Source: an uncultured Actinomycetes bacterium (GTDB taxonomy: Bacteria; Actinomycetota; Thermoleophilia; Solirubrobacterales; Solirubrobacteraceae). From it: a stretch of DNA of 12,581 nucleotides. The position numbers were made by a program, and so were the translations under genes. How positions within the stretch are numbered: the stretch's first letter is position 1; every line of letters begins with the position of its first letter. Positions 5,839 through 12,581 of the stretch are shown here, one piece after another. The stretch is from positions 1 to 12,581 of the forward strand of contig CALAQT010000047.1 of NCBI GenBank assembly GCA_937888775.1, in the 5' to 3' direction. Under the pieces are notes generated by a model. That model made no database searches, was not told the origin of the DNA, and saw only the letters and a program-made list of their open reading frames with translations.

Positions 5839-7669
5839 GATCGTTGGAACACCGGTGAGCGGGGATTGAGCGAGCGAGCGCGTCGGAATGCGCTGACGGC
5901 GCCACCCGGGTGACCGGCCTCGGCCTGCAGGCGTGAGAGGATCAGCCACGGCTGCCAGTTGGTGGATTCATTGGCTGTCGCGCGTCTGGCCGCGGCAATC
6001 GCCCCAGTGAGGTCTCCGCGAAGCTCGAGCACGAGCGCGGACTGTATCTGGGGCGATGCAGCGCCGGGCTCTAGTCGGGCGGCGGCCCGCGCGTCGGCCA
6101 GGGCGAGCCCCGTATTGCCAGCGGCGGCGGCGGCCTGGCTCTGGCGAACCGCGGTCGTGGTCGCCATCGCGATCGCGATCGGGCTCAGGCTCGCGACGGC
6201 AGCCACGACCATCCCGACGCGAGCCGCCGGCCCGCGCAGCCGACGCGCGCCGGCGAATGGAGCGGCGCGTGATGGCGCCAGCGCGCTGCCCGCGAGCAGC
6301 AGGAATGCGACCGGCAGCACCGGCACCTGCCAGATCCAGTCAAATGCGGCGGAGACGGAGAACGCGACGCAGGCAGCGGCTACCCCCGCCAGGCGGGCGC
6401 GGGACTCGAGCGCACCATGCGCCGCGCGCCGCACCGATGCTCCGATCACGAGCACGAAGAAAGCGCCCAGCAGCGCCAGTCCGATCAGCCCACCTCCGCC
6501 AGGGTCTCGATGTAGAGCGAATGTGCGTTGACGACGTAGTTGAAAGTCGGTTCGCGCGGCTGCCAGAGGAGCTGGAACGCGCCCGGGCCCGCCCCGGTCA
6601 GCAGGTGCCCCTTGGTGGACTGGATCGCGACCTTCCAGTACGTGTACCGATCGTTGCCGCTGGTCGAGCCAAACCGCGCGATCGAGTTGGTATGAAGCGC
6701 CGCCGCGGTGGGCCGCTTGAAGTCCTGCCATGCGTGTGAGAGCCGAGCCGGGGCTCCCGCCACAAGCGCCCCGATCACGGCGATCGCCACGGCGCCCGCC
6801 AGCAGGCTCCGGGCGCGCCGACGTGAGATCGTCAGCCAGCTCGGCGGGGTGCCGTGACGCACGGCAAGCCCGATCCCCGCCTGCGCGACACCCACGCCCG
6901 CGCAGACAATCACGACGGCGATCAGCAGTGTCGCTCCGTCGTGCCGTGCGGCGGCGCCGGTCAGACCCTGTTCGATCGTGTGGCGATGCGCCGCCCCGGC
7001 GATCAGGACGGCGCTCCCAGCCGCGCTCAGCAGCAGCGTCGCCAGCTTCGGAATCCGCTCGGGCGCCAGCGAAAGGAAGACGATCACGGCCGCGGCGGCG
7101 GCGATCGCCCCCGCGCGTGAGAACGTGAGGTATCCGCACAGGGCGACGATGGGCACCGCGCCGGCGGCGAACGACTGCGCCACCAAGCTCCGCGCCGAGG
7201 TAGCGATCGAGAGCAGCAGCGGGAGACCGAAAGCCATCAGCGCGGCGAGCGCGTTCCAGTAGTTCAGAGGCCAGCTGAGCCGGCCGTTGGCTCCGGGCAG
7301 AAGCGACGTGGTGGTCTGCGCGGCGGGAAACAGCTCAGGACGCAGGCGTGAGAGCAGCGCCAGCGCCGACACGGCGACGACCGCGGTCGCGATGGCCGCC
7401 ACCGCGTGTCGGACCGCGCTCCCACGTTCCCGGTAGATCGCCACGCCGAGCAGGAACACGCCCAGATACGACGCCACCCGCGAGAGCTCAGCCAGGCTGC
7501 GCTCTGAGCTCAGCGACCAAGTCGTCGCCAGCGCCGTCCAGATCGCCACAGCATTGCCGTCGATTCGCGCCATCGGGCGCGTTCGCCACAGCGCGGTCTC
7601 CGCCGCTACCGACTCCATCGACGCTCGAGCGTCAGCCCACTCGCCGGCGCCGAACCACGCGGAGCACAC
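5835..7669 (-). pseudogene. O-antigen ligase/polymerase-like membrane protein with TPR repeats, interrupted by a frameshift
   Basis: Two reverse frames together make one Wzy_C/O-antigen ligase family protein, which polymerises or transfers lipid-linked glycans on the outer membrane face. The upstream part (6485-7669) has about nine membrane segments and a large extracytoplasmic loop with GNDRYTYWKVAIQ and the typical NAHSLYIETLAEVG, then stops at TGA (6485-6487). The next frame continues at once with LIGLALLGAFFVLVIG, more helices and about three TPR units (LALADARAAARLEPGA, LTGAIAAARRATANE, GGAVSAFRRARSLNP) to a TGA at 5835-5837. One extra base in the C-run 6489-6491 would restore the family sequence ETLAEVGLIGL. 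This is either a real mutation or a sequencing indel. The start is unsure: GTG 7669, overlapping the gene upstream, or ATG 7618. The first helices usual for the family seem to be missing. The end overlaps the next gene by ATGA. Confidence 0.82.
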
Positions 7670-8162
7670 CGGCGCCGAGCGCGCTGAGGATCAAGATCAC
7701 CGACAGGCCCGCCCCCAGCCCCGGCGACGAGAAGCCGGTCAGCGACCGCACCAGCATCGCCGACGCAGAGGAGCCGCTTTGCGCCGGAGTGCCGCCCGCC
7801 GGAGTGCCGCCCGCCGGCGTGCCAGGACTCGAGGAGCCGCCGCCCGCGACCACCGCGCCCCGCCGAGACCTACGACGGTTCGCCGGCGCGTACGTGGCCG
7901 CCAGCGCCGTCGTCTCCCGTCCGGCGTGGCCCTGGCGGGCGAGCGCGGACTGCACCGAGGGGGTCAGTACCTGGGATTCGCGCGAGGATGCCGACCGGCG
8001 ACGATCGACGGAGCTCGTCGGTCGCTGGCCTCCAGCCGTCGGAATGCTCTCGACGTACTGATTCGCGCCAGAGTTGCCCTGTGGAAGCAGCGGGCGACCG
8101 GCGGCGCTGGCTCCGGCCGGGAGCGCCACCGCGACGATCAGTCCGATCACAAACGATCTCAC
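7632..8162 (-). CDS. Secreted or surface protein with signal peptide and C-terminal membrane anchor, unknown function
   Basis: The 176-residue product opens with a signal peptide (MRSFVIGLIVAVALPAGASA, cut near 20). A low-complexity, basic and Ser/Gly/Pro-rich middle (50-135) contains a GTPAG repeat (114-127). It ends with one membrane helix (about 149-168) followed by RRRR, the layout of a protein held in the membrane with its bulk outside. There is no LPXTG motif, so sortase attachment is not supported. The GNSGANQYVESIPTAGG stretch (29-45) resembles hypothetical actinobacterial membrane proteins, but I cannot name a family. The GTG start fits the signal peptide. It has no clear ribosome site, and a TATAAG element ends five bases upstream. 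It lies between the acetyltransferase (53-base gap) and the ligase gene, which it overlaps or nearly touches. Confidence 0.75.
   Translation of the reverse strand: MRSFVIGLIVAVALPAGASAAGRPLLPQGNSGANQYVESIPTAGGQRPTSSVDRRRSASSRESQVLTPSVQSALARQGHAGRETTALAATYAPANRRRSRRGAVVAGGGSSSPGTPAGGTPAGGTPAQSGSSASAMLVRSLTGFSSPGLGAGLSVILILSALGAGVLRVVRRRRVG
7783..7827. repeat. 15-bp tandem repeat inside the anchored-protein gene
   Basis: GCCGGAGTGCCGCCC occurs at 7783-7797 and 7798-7812, followed by a degenerate third copy at 7813-7827. On the coding strand it gives GGTPA units, a flexible extracellular linker before the membrane anchor. The identical units suggest recent slippage. Confidence 0.7.
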
Positions 8163-8167
8163 GACAA

Positions 8168-8173
8168 CTTATA
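8168..8173 (-). promoter_or_regulatory. Possible -10 element (TATAAG) just upstream of the anchored-protein gene
   Basis: The reverse strand reads TATAAG five bases before the GTG start at 8162 in an otherwise very GC-rich stretch. Transcription from it would start near the start codon and give a leaderless message, a common actinobacterial pattern that would also explain the absence of a ribosome site. No -35 at a good distance is visible (CTGTCA is about 20 bases away), so support is weak. Confidence 0.25.
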
Positions 8174-8215
8174 CGGCGCGGCCCCACCGATCCTGACAGC
8201 GCCTGGTGAGAATCG

Positions 8216-8707
8216 TCACACCTTCCGGTCAGACCCGGGACCGGAAATCACGCGGGCGGGGTTGCCGACGACCACGACGTCGTCTGGCACATCCTCAACC
8301 ACGACCGCGCCCGCACCGATCATCGCGCGCCGGCCGACCGTCACGCCCGGGAGGATCACGGCTCCGGCGCCGATGCTGGCGCCGCGGCGCAGCGTCGTCG
8401 GGATTAGATCGAACGGCTGTCGGCTGCGCGGAAAGCGATCGTTTGTGAAGGTAGCCTGCGGACCGATGAAGACGTCATCCTCGACCCGGAGACCGTCCCA
8501 CAGATAGACGCCTGACTTGATCGTCACGCGGTCGCCGACGATCACATCGCCTTCGATGAACGTGTGGTCGGAGACATTGCACTCACGCCCGATGACCGCT
8601 CCCTTCATCACGTGCGCGAACGCCCATACACGGGTACCCGAGCCGATCGAGTCGCTTTCGACCAGCGCGCGGTCATGGATGAAGACAGACCTCTCCACGG
8701 CGGACAT
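8216..8707 (-). CDS. Left-handed beta-helix N-acetyltransferase, QdtC/FdtC/WlbB-like
   Basis: The 163-residue product is built of hexapeptide repeats ([LIV]-G-x4) that fold as a left-handed beta-helix trimer using acetyl-Co[27 protein letters not shown] (8-33), [50 protein letters not shown] (47-96) and the late GNPARV (148-153) match the acetyltransferases that act on dTDP-3-amino-3,6-dideoxyhexoses (QdtC, FdtC) and the related UDP-sugar enzyme WlbB. The [10 protein letters not shown] segment is the most diagnostic. It would N-acetylate a nucleotide-linked amino sugar for the polysaccharide. The 3-aminotransferase and isomerase partners are not in the window. The gene starts 12 bases after the truncated sugar transferase ends. 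No ribosome site is evident. Confidence 0.88.
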   Translation of the reverse strand: MSAVERSVFIHDRALVESDSIGSGTRVWAFAHVMKGAVIGRECNVSDHTFIEGDVIVGDRVTIKSGVYLWDGLRVEDDVFIGPQATFTNDRFPRSRQPFDLIPTTLRRGASIGAGAVILPGVTVGRRAMIGAGAVVVEDVPDDVVVVGNPARVISGPGSDRKV

Positions 8708-8719
8708 CGAGACAACAGC

Positions 8720-9847
8720 CTAGTAGTTGGCGCCGCGGCGCGTGAGAACGACCGGAAGCGTTCTCAGCAGCAACGTGACGTCTCGCCACAGCGACCAGTT
8801 GGCCACATAGAGGTAGTCGATCATGACCATCTGCTCGAACGGGATGTGGACCCGGCCCATCACCTGCCACATCCCGGTGATGCCAGGGGTCAGGTCAAGC
8901 CGGGCGCGAGTCCAGCCCCGGACGATCTCGTCCTCCTGAGGTATCAGCGGCCTCGGGCCAACCAGGCTCATGTCGCCCCACAGCACGTTCCACAGTTGCG
9001 GGAGCTCATCGAGACTGCTCAGTCGCAGAAAACGCCCGACGCGCGTGATCCGAGGATCATGCTCGAGGTCGAGCCACGCCGCCTGCCGGCTCTGGGCAAG
9101 CAGGCCCGGGCGCAGCGCCTCGGCGTCAACCACCATCGAACGGAACTTGTTCAGCCGGAACGGCTTGCCGCCGCGGCCGATTCGCTCTTGCCGGAACAGG
9201 ATCGGTCCGGGCGAATTAAGTTTGATCGCGATCGCCACTGCCGCGCACACCGGAGCGCTCAGCACCAGCAGGATCGAGGCGCCCGCGATGTCCATCGCAC
9301 GCTTTAGCAGTTGACTGGAGCGCGCCAGCGAAGGCAGGTTGAGGCCGATCAGCGTGACCCCTTCCAGCCGGTCGATCGTCGCCGTCGGACCGATCATCGC
9401 GGCGAGCGAGGGCAACGCGCTCACCTTGACCCCCAACGTCCGGCACAGGCCGACCATCTCCAGCAGCAGGTCGTCCTCTATGCCCTCGGCGCTGACGACC
9501 ACACGATCGACCCGATTATCACGTAGCAGCGTGGCTGGGTCGATCTCCGTGAGCGCGCCGAGCGACTCGATCGGCAGCGGCCATTGTTGATTCTCCAGGC
9601 GCGTCACCGCACCCACGAGCTCCAGTCCATGGGATGGCTGACGCAGCACCTGGCGCACCAGGATCGGCGTCATCGGCCCGCTTCCGACAAACAGGATCCG
9701 CTCGTCTCCGAGCACGCGACGGGAGAGTCTGCGGCTGAACGCCCGCAGCGCCACGTCAACCACGAAGCCGACCGACGCGAACATCAGCAACGGTCTGATC
9801 CCCACCGTGCCCGCCGGGGTGATCTGGAAGACGACCATCATCGTCAT
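8720..9847 (-). CDS. Sugar-1-phosphate transferase, N-terminally truncated copy
   Basis: The 375-residue product has the full catalytic half of a polyprenyl-phosphate sugar transferase: KRAMDI (182-187), KFRSM (234-238), DPRITRVGRFLR (264-275), the Asp-Glu pair in SLDELPQL (Asp280, Glu281), GDMSLVGPRP (291-300), PGITGMWQ (321-328) and DYLY (344-347). Ahead of it lie a CoA-binding-like region (50-170) and one membrane segment (about 19-38). Compared with the copy at 294-1928, the first two or three membrane segments are missing: its first residues align near residue 175 of the other. The reading frame stays open upstream of the ATG, but that sequence is the opposite strand of a sigma-factor fragment, so the gene was cut at about 9845-9860. 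The catalytic half may still work, since minimal members of this family lack the extra helices, but its original promoter is gone. Confidence 0.85.
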   Translation of the reverse strand: MTMMVVFQITPAGTVGIRPLLMFASVGFVVDVALRAFSRRLSRRVLGDERILFVGSGPMTPILVRQVLRQPSHGLELVGAVTRLENQQWPLPIESLGALTEIDPATLLRDNRVDRVVVSAEGIEDDLLLEMVGLCRTLGVKVSALPSLAAMIGPTATIDRLEGVTLIGLNLPSLARSSQLLKRAMDIAGASILLVLSAPVCAAVAIAIKLNSPGPILFRQERIGRGGKPFRLNKFRSMVVDAEALRPGLLAQSRQAAWLDLEHDPRITRVGRFLRLSSLDELPQLWNVLWGDMSLVGPRPLIPQEDEIVRGWTRARLDLTPGITGMWQVMGRVHIPFEQMVMIDYLYVANWSLWRDVTLLLRTLPVVLTRRGANY

Positions 9848-9865
9848 GACCGCTCCGAGCTCAAC
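9840..9865. other. Rearrangement junction between two truncated divergent genes
   Basis: To the left, sequence coding for the sugar transferase on the reverse strand stops matching the family. To the right, forward-strand sigma region-4 coding sequence begins abruptly with SELNDREREILALRF. Both genes point away from the junction and both have lost their 5' ends with the intergenic region. No long repeat or insertion sequence is visible, so an illegitimate deletion or an inversion endpoint is likely. The exact base cannot be set because the codons at 9848-9865 could belong to either side. Confidence 0.65.
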
Positions 9866-10051
9866 GACCGCGAGCGCGAGATCCTGGCGCTGCGCTTCGG
9901 TGGCGATCTCAGCGGTCCGCAGATAGCCGAGCTGCTCGATCTGACCCTGGCCAACGTCCAGCAGATCACCTCCCGGTCGCTGCGGCGCCTGCGGGAGCTG
10001 CTGGAGGGCGGGGGCGCCCGGTCGCCTGATCTGAGCGGCGGGGGCGAGTGA
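9848..10051 (+). pseudogene. Sigma-70 family factor, C-terminal region-4 remnant
   Basis: Sixty-seven codons encode a sigma region 4: LNDREREILALRFGGDLSGPQIAELLDLTLANVQQITSRSLRRLRELLE, the helix-turn-helix that binds -35 elements, followed by a short Gly-rich end and TGA (10049-10051). Region 2 and the rest of the N-terminus are absent. The frame upstream is only the complement of the sugar transferase gene and offers no start codon or ribosome site close by. The piece is therefore a dead remnant of an ECF-like sigma factor. It ends six bases from the end of the convergent PBP gene. Confidence 0.75.
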
Positions 10052-10057
10052 GACTGA

Positions 10058-11749
10058 CTAGCGGGGCGAGACGCCGAGATACGGCACTGCCCAGCCGACG
10101 ATCTTCTGGAACGCCGGCGCCGCTACCGACCCGCCGTAGATCGAGCCCTGGGGCTCATCGACCATCACCGCCACCACCAACTGCGGTGCGCGCGCCGGGA
10201 CCATGCCGATGAACGAGGCGATGTAGGCGCTGCTGGAGTAGACGCCGTGTACCACGACGTTGGCGGTGCCGGTCTTGCCGGCGAGGTCATAGCCGGGGAT
10301 CGCAGCGCCCGAGGCGGTGCCGCCGTCGGCCAGCACGCCGCGCAGCATGTCACGCAGCTCGGCCGCGGTGGTCTGGGAGATGATCCGGTGACCGGCCGGC
10401 GGGGCCGTCGCGTTGCCGCCGATCGACGCGACGATGTGCGGCGGGCGCAGGATTCCGCCGTTGGCGATCGCCGAATACGCGGTCGCCATCTGGATCGGGG
10501 TTACCGACTCCCCCTGGCCCATCGGCAGGTTGCCCATCGAGGAACCCGAGTACTGCCAAGAGTGCAGCACGATTCCCTGCTCCTCGCCGGGCAGGTCGAC
10601 GCCCGTGCGAGCGCCGAAGCCGAACCGGTGCACCCAGTAATCGAAACGCTGGGCGCCCACCTTCATCCCGATCTCGTCGGCGCCGATGTTGCTGGACTTC
10701 TTCAGTACCTGGGCCACCGACAGGGTCTCGTCCGGGTGATCTTCGGCGTCATGGATCTGGCGGTCGGCCACCTGCAGCACCGACGGCACGTTCAGCTCGG
10801 TGTCCGGTGTCACCACGCCGTCCTGGAGCGCCCCCGCGATCGTGACCGCCTTGAACGTCGAGCCCGGCTCGTAGTTGTAGGTGACCGCGCGGTCCTCGCT
10901 CGCGTAGGAGGGCGCAGCGGAGGGGTCGTTGGCGTTGACGCGGGGCCAGTTGGCCAGCGCCAGGATCGCGCCCGTGTTGGGGTTCATCACGATCGCCGTC
11001 GCGCCCTTGGGCGAGTACTGGGCCCCCACGCCGGCCAGCACCTGCTCCACTTCGTCTTGCAGCGCAGCGTCGATCGTCAGGCGGATCGTCTTGCCGGGCT
11101 TGGTGGGACGGATGTCGTTGATCGAGATCGGCTGTCCGATCGCGTCGTTGACGGTCCGGCGAAGTCCGTTGGTGCCCTGCAGGACGCTGTTGTATTCGTA
11201 CTCGACCCCCCCGGCCCCCTGGCCGTTGAGGTGGACGCTGCCCAGCACCTGCGAAGCGGCCCACGACCGGGGGTAGATGCGACTCACCTTAGGGATCATC
11301 GAGATCCCGTCGATGTGCATGCTGGTGATCGTCGCGGCGGTGTCAGCGGGAATCAGGTGCGCGAGGGGAACGAACCCGGTGTGGGGCTTTGTCAGCTCGC
11401 TTAAGAGCGTGAGCACCGGCTTGCCCAGCAGCGGCGAGAGCTTCTGCGCGATCGCGCCCGGCGTGAGCTTCTGGGGGTTCGCGCTGGGGCTCATGATCAG
11501 GTAGGGATCGGCGTCCACCTCGTCGGCGGATTCGGAGATCGCCAGCTCCAAGCCGTTGCGATCGGTGATCGTGCCCCGGGGAGCCGGCACGATCTCCTGG
11601 GTGATCTGCTGGCTGGCGGCGTCGTGCTGAAGCGAGCCGGCCTTGGCCGTGCCGAGGTAGGCCGCGCGGGTTAGCGCGATCCCCAGCAGGACGATGAACC
11701 CCAAGAACAGGAATCCGATCCGCCGATCGATCGTCCCGGCGCGCGGCAT
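10058..11749 (-). CDS. ftsI: Class B penicillin-binding protein, FtsI/PBP3-type division transpeptidase
   Basis: The 563-residue product has one N-terminal membrane helix (about 11-30), a PBP dimerisation domain beginning at APRGTITDRNG (56-66), and a C-terminal transpeptidase domain with all three active-site motifs: STFK (Ser297, Lys300), SSN (352-354) and KTGT (492-495). It cross-links septal peptidoglycan outside the membrane. There are no PASTA repeats. The FtsL-like gene lies two bases upstream (TAG-CC-ATG), the usual dcw arrangement, which favours FtsI over an elongation PBP2. The start has only a G-rich ribosome-site-like stretch inside the end of the upstream gene. The expected next dcw genes (murE, murF, mraY and others) do not follow. 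Instead the convergent sigma remnant and polysaccharide genes do. Confidence 0.93.
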   Translation of the reverse strand: MPRAGTIDRRIGFLFLGFIVLLGIALTRAAYLGTAKAGSLQHDAASQQITQEIVPAPRGTITDRNGLELAISESADEVDADPYLIMSPSANPQKLTPGAIAQKLSPLLGKPVLTLLSELTKPHTGFVPLAHLIPADTAATITSMHIDGISMIPKVSRIYPRSWAASQVLGSVHLNGQGAGGVEYEYNSVLQGTNGLRRTVNDAIGQPISINDIRPTKPGKTIRLTIDAALQDEVEQVLAGVGAQYSPKGATAIVMNPNTGAILALANWPRVNANDPSAAPSYASEDRAVTYNYEPGSTFKAVTIAGALQDGVVTPDTELNVPSVLQVADRQIHDAEDHPDETLSVAQVLKKSSNIGADEIGMKVGAQRFDYWVHRFGFGARTGVDLPGEEQGIVLHSWQYSGSSMGNLPMGQGESVTPIQMATAYSAIANGGILRPPHIVASIGGNATAPPAGHRIISQTTAAELRDMLRGVLADGGTASGAAIPGYDLAGKTGTANVVVHGVYSSSAYIASFIGMVPARAPQLVVAVMVDEPQGSIYGGSVAAPAFQKIVGWAVPYLGVSPR

Positions 11750-11751
11750 GG

Positions 11752-12581
11752 CTAGCCCCCCGTCGGAGTCGCCGCGCCACCGCTGGAGCCGGTCTGGCCA
11801 GACGTCGGCGCCCCGGCTCCCACCGGCGTCGCCGCGGCGCCCGTCTGGACCGGCACGCTGCTCGTCGTCGTCGGCGTCGCGGCCGGCGTCGAGCCGGCGC
11901 CCTGGCCGGCCGTCGCGCCAGTCTGAGCCGGGGCGATCGGAGGCGAGGAGGTCGTCGAGGTCGTGGTGGCGCTGGAGCCGGTGCTCGGTGTCGATTGGGC
12001 CGCAGTCGCCGAGGCCGGCACCGTGCCTGCGGCGGTGGTGGCCGGCGTCGCGGTCACCGCGGCGCCCGAGGCGGTGGCGCCCGAGGCGAGAATGGCGGCC
12101 TGCAGCTGCGCCGTGAACGCCGCCGCGTCAGGCGAATGGATGTTGTTGATCGCCCGCTGGACGTCGTTGCCTCCACTCGCGGCGAGGAACTTGACCTCCG
12201 CGGGGGCCGGCATGACCATTCCCATGGCGGTCGCCCGCTGTTCGATTCGGGCATCGTCGGCGAGCGAGGCGACGCTGGCGCGCAGGATCTCGTTGCGGCT
12301 CTGAAGCGCGGTCCCGCGCTCGATCGAGCGCCCGATGCTGGCGCCGAGCTTGAGCACCTCCACCTGCATCGCCACGATGCCCGCCAGCAACACGCCGACC
12401 AGCGGGATCCAAGCCCGGCCGCGGATGATGCGGTCAAGCAGAGAGTGGTCGGGCAGCGCGCGGACGTAGGCAGCGGCGCGCGCAGCGAGCGGTTCGCGCC
12501 GGGCGATACGCGGGCGGGTGGTGCGCTCCGTCGGGCGCGGGCGGGTGGTGCGCTCCGTCGGGCGCGGGCGGGTGGTGCGCT
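11752..12581 (-). CDS. FtsL-like septum protein, partial (runs off the right edge)
   Basis: The reverse frame is open from the window end to TAG at 11752-11754, so the gene starts outside. The visible part has a basic cytoplasmic tail with RTTRPRPTE repeats, then LPDHSLLDRIIRGRAWIP, one membrane helix (about 12363-12420), and a heptad-like coiled coil (VEVLKLGASIGRSIERGTALQSRNEILRASVASLADDARIEQRATAMGM) typical of FtsL/DivIC division proteins. A further helical part (GGNDVQRAINNIHSPDAAAFTAQLQAAI) precedes a low-complexity Ala/Thr/Ser/Pro/Gly tail of about 110 residues outside the membrane. A GTG at 12393 could be taken as a start, but it falls inside the membrane helix, so the longer frame is right. 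It is coupled to ftsI. FtsL organises the divisome and helps activate FtsW-FtsI. Confidence 0.85.
   Translation of the reverse strand, partial: RTTRPRPTERTTRPRPTERTTRPRIARREPLAARAAAYVRALPDHSLLDRIIRGRAWIPLVGVLLAGIVAMQVEVLKLGASIGRSIERGTALQSRNEILRASVASLADDARIEQRATAMGMVMPAPAEVKFLAASGGNDVQRAINNIHSPDAAAFTAQLQAAILASGATASGAAVTATPATTAAGTVPASATAAQSTPSTGSSATTTSTTSSPPIAPAQTGATAGQGAGSTPAATPTTTSSVPVQTGAAATPVGAGAPTSGQTGSSGGAATPTGG
12511..12581. repeat. 27-bp perfect tandem repeat at the window edge
   Basis: A 27-base unit occurs at 12511-12537 and 12538-12564, and a third copy is cut by the window end (12565-12581, 17 bases). The copies are identical. Because 27 is a multiple of three, the array stays in frame and encodes RTTRPRPTE units in the cytoplasmic tail of the FtsL-like protein. 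More copies may lie beyond the edge. Confidence 0.9.

Noticed and set aside
8564..9307. 247-codon forward frame opposite the truncated sugar transferase
   Set aside because: It runs opposite conserved catalytic motifs and resembles no protein family.
9584..9847. Upstream part of the 155-codon forward frame that ends in the sigma remnant, as a fusion protein
   Set aside because: Before 9848 this frame is only the complement of the sugar transferase. There is no conserved domain and no ribosome site.
10247..11404. 385-codon open frame opposite ftsI
   Set aside because: Antisense shadow of a fully supported PBP. Its composition (Arg, Val, Asp, His) is typical of such shadows.

Overview
The window looks like chromosomal DNA of a high-GC actinobacterium, most probably class Thermoleophilia (Solirubrobacterales-like). 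This rests on strong G/C bias at third codon positions, GTG starts, tightly packed genes, and the style of the FtsL-like protein, the class B PBP and the sigma region-4 remnant. The taxonomy is inferred from protein style, not from a marker gene.

Layout, left to right. (1) 1-293 holds no clear gene. (2) 294-1928 (-) is a full-length polyprenyl-phosphate sugar-1-phosphate transferase that starts exopolysaccharide repeat units. (3) 1929-2680 is about 750 bases with no convincing gene, less GC-rich than its surroundings, with a 21-bp tandem repeat and several dyads. (4) 2681-3298 (-) is a ClpP protease subunit. It is divergent from an SRPBCC/AHSA1-like protein (3403-3831, +) and a cysteine-free ArsR-type repressor (3833-4147, +). 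The 104-bp divergent region carries two matching dyads (GCAAC-N6-GTTGC) that look like repressor operators. (5) 4168-9847 (-) is a compact polysaccharide cluster. In transcription order it has a second sugar-1-phosphate transferase without its N-terminal membrane part, a QdtC/FdtC-like N-acetyltransferase, a secreted protein with a C-terminal membrane anchor, an O-antigen ligase/polymerase-like membrane protein with TPR repeats broken by a one-base frameshift, an 80-aa single-pass membrane protein, and a secreted clan GH-A-like glycoside hydrolase. The last genes are joined by an ATGA overlap and a TAG|ATG junction. (6) 9848-10051 (+) is a decapitated sigma-70 region-4 remnant that abuts the 5' end of the second transferase. 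(7) 10058-12581 (-) is the end of a division and cell-wall (dcw) segment: an FtsI-type class B PBP preceded by an FtsL-like protein that runs off the window and has a 27-bp tandem repeat in its N-terminal coding part.

How the parts fit: the polysaccharide genes would prime a lipid-linked sugar (transferases), acylate an amino sugar (acetyltransferase), polymerise or ligate it (ligase-like protein) and trim it outside the cell (hydrolase). The glycosyltransferases, flippase and nucleotide-sugar enzymes expected in such a cluster are absent here. Two divergent genes that have both lost their 5' ends meet at about 9845-9860, next to the dcw segment, so this is probably a deletion or rearrangement point that also cut the head off the polysaccharide operon. 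No strong case for an entirely new system was found. The best leads are that breakpoint, the clpP/SRPBCC-ArsR control region, and the two unrecognised membrane proteins.
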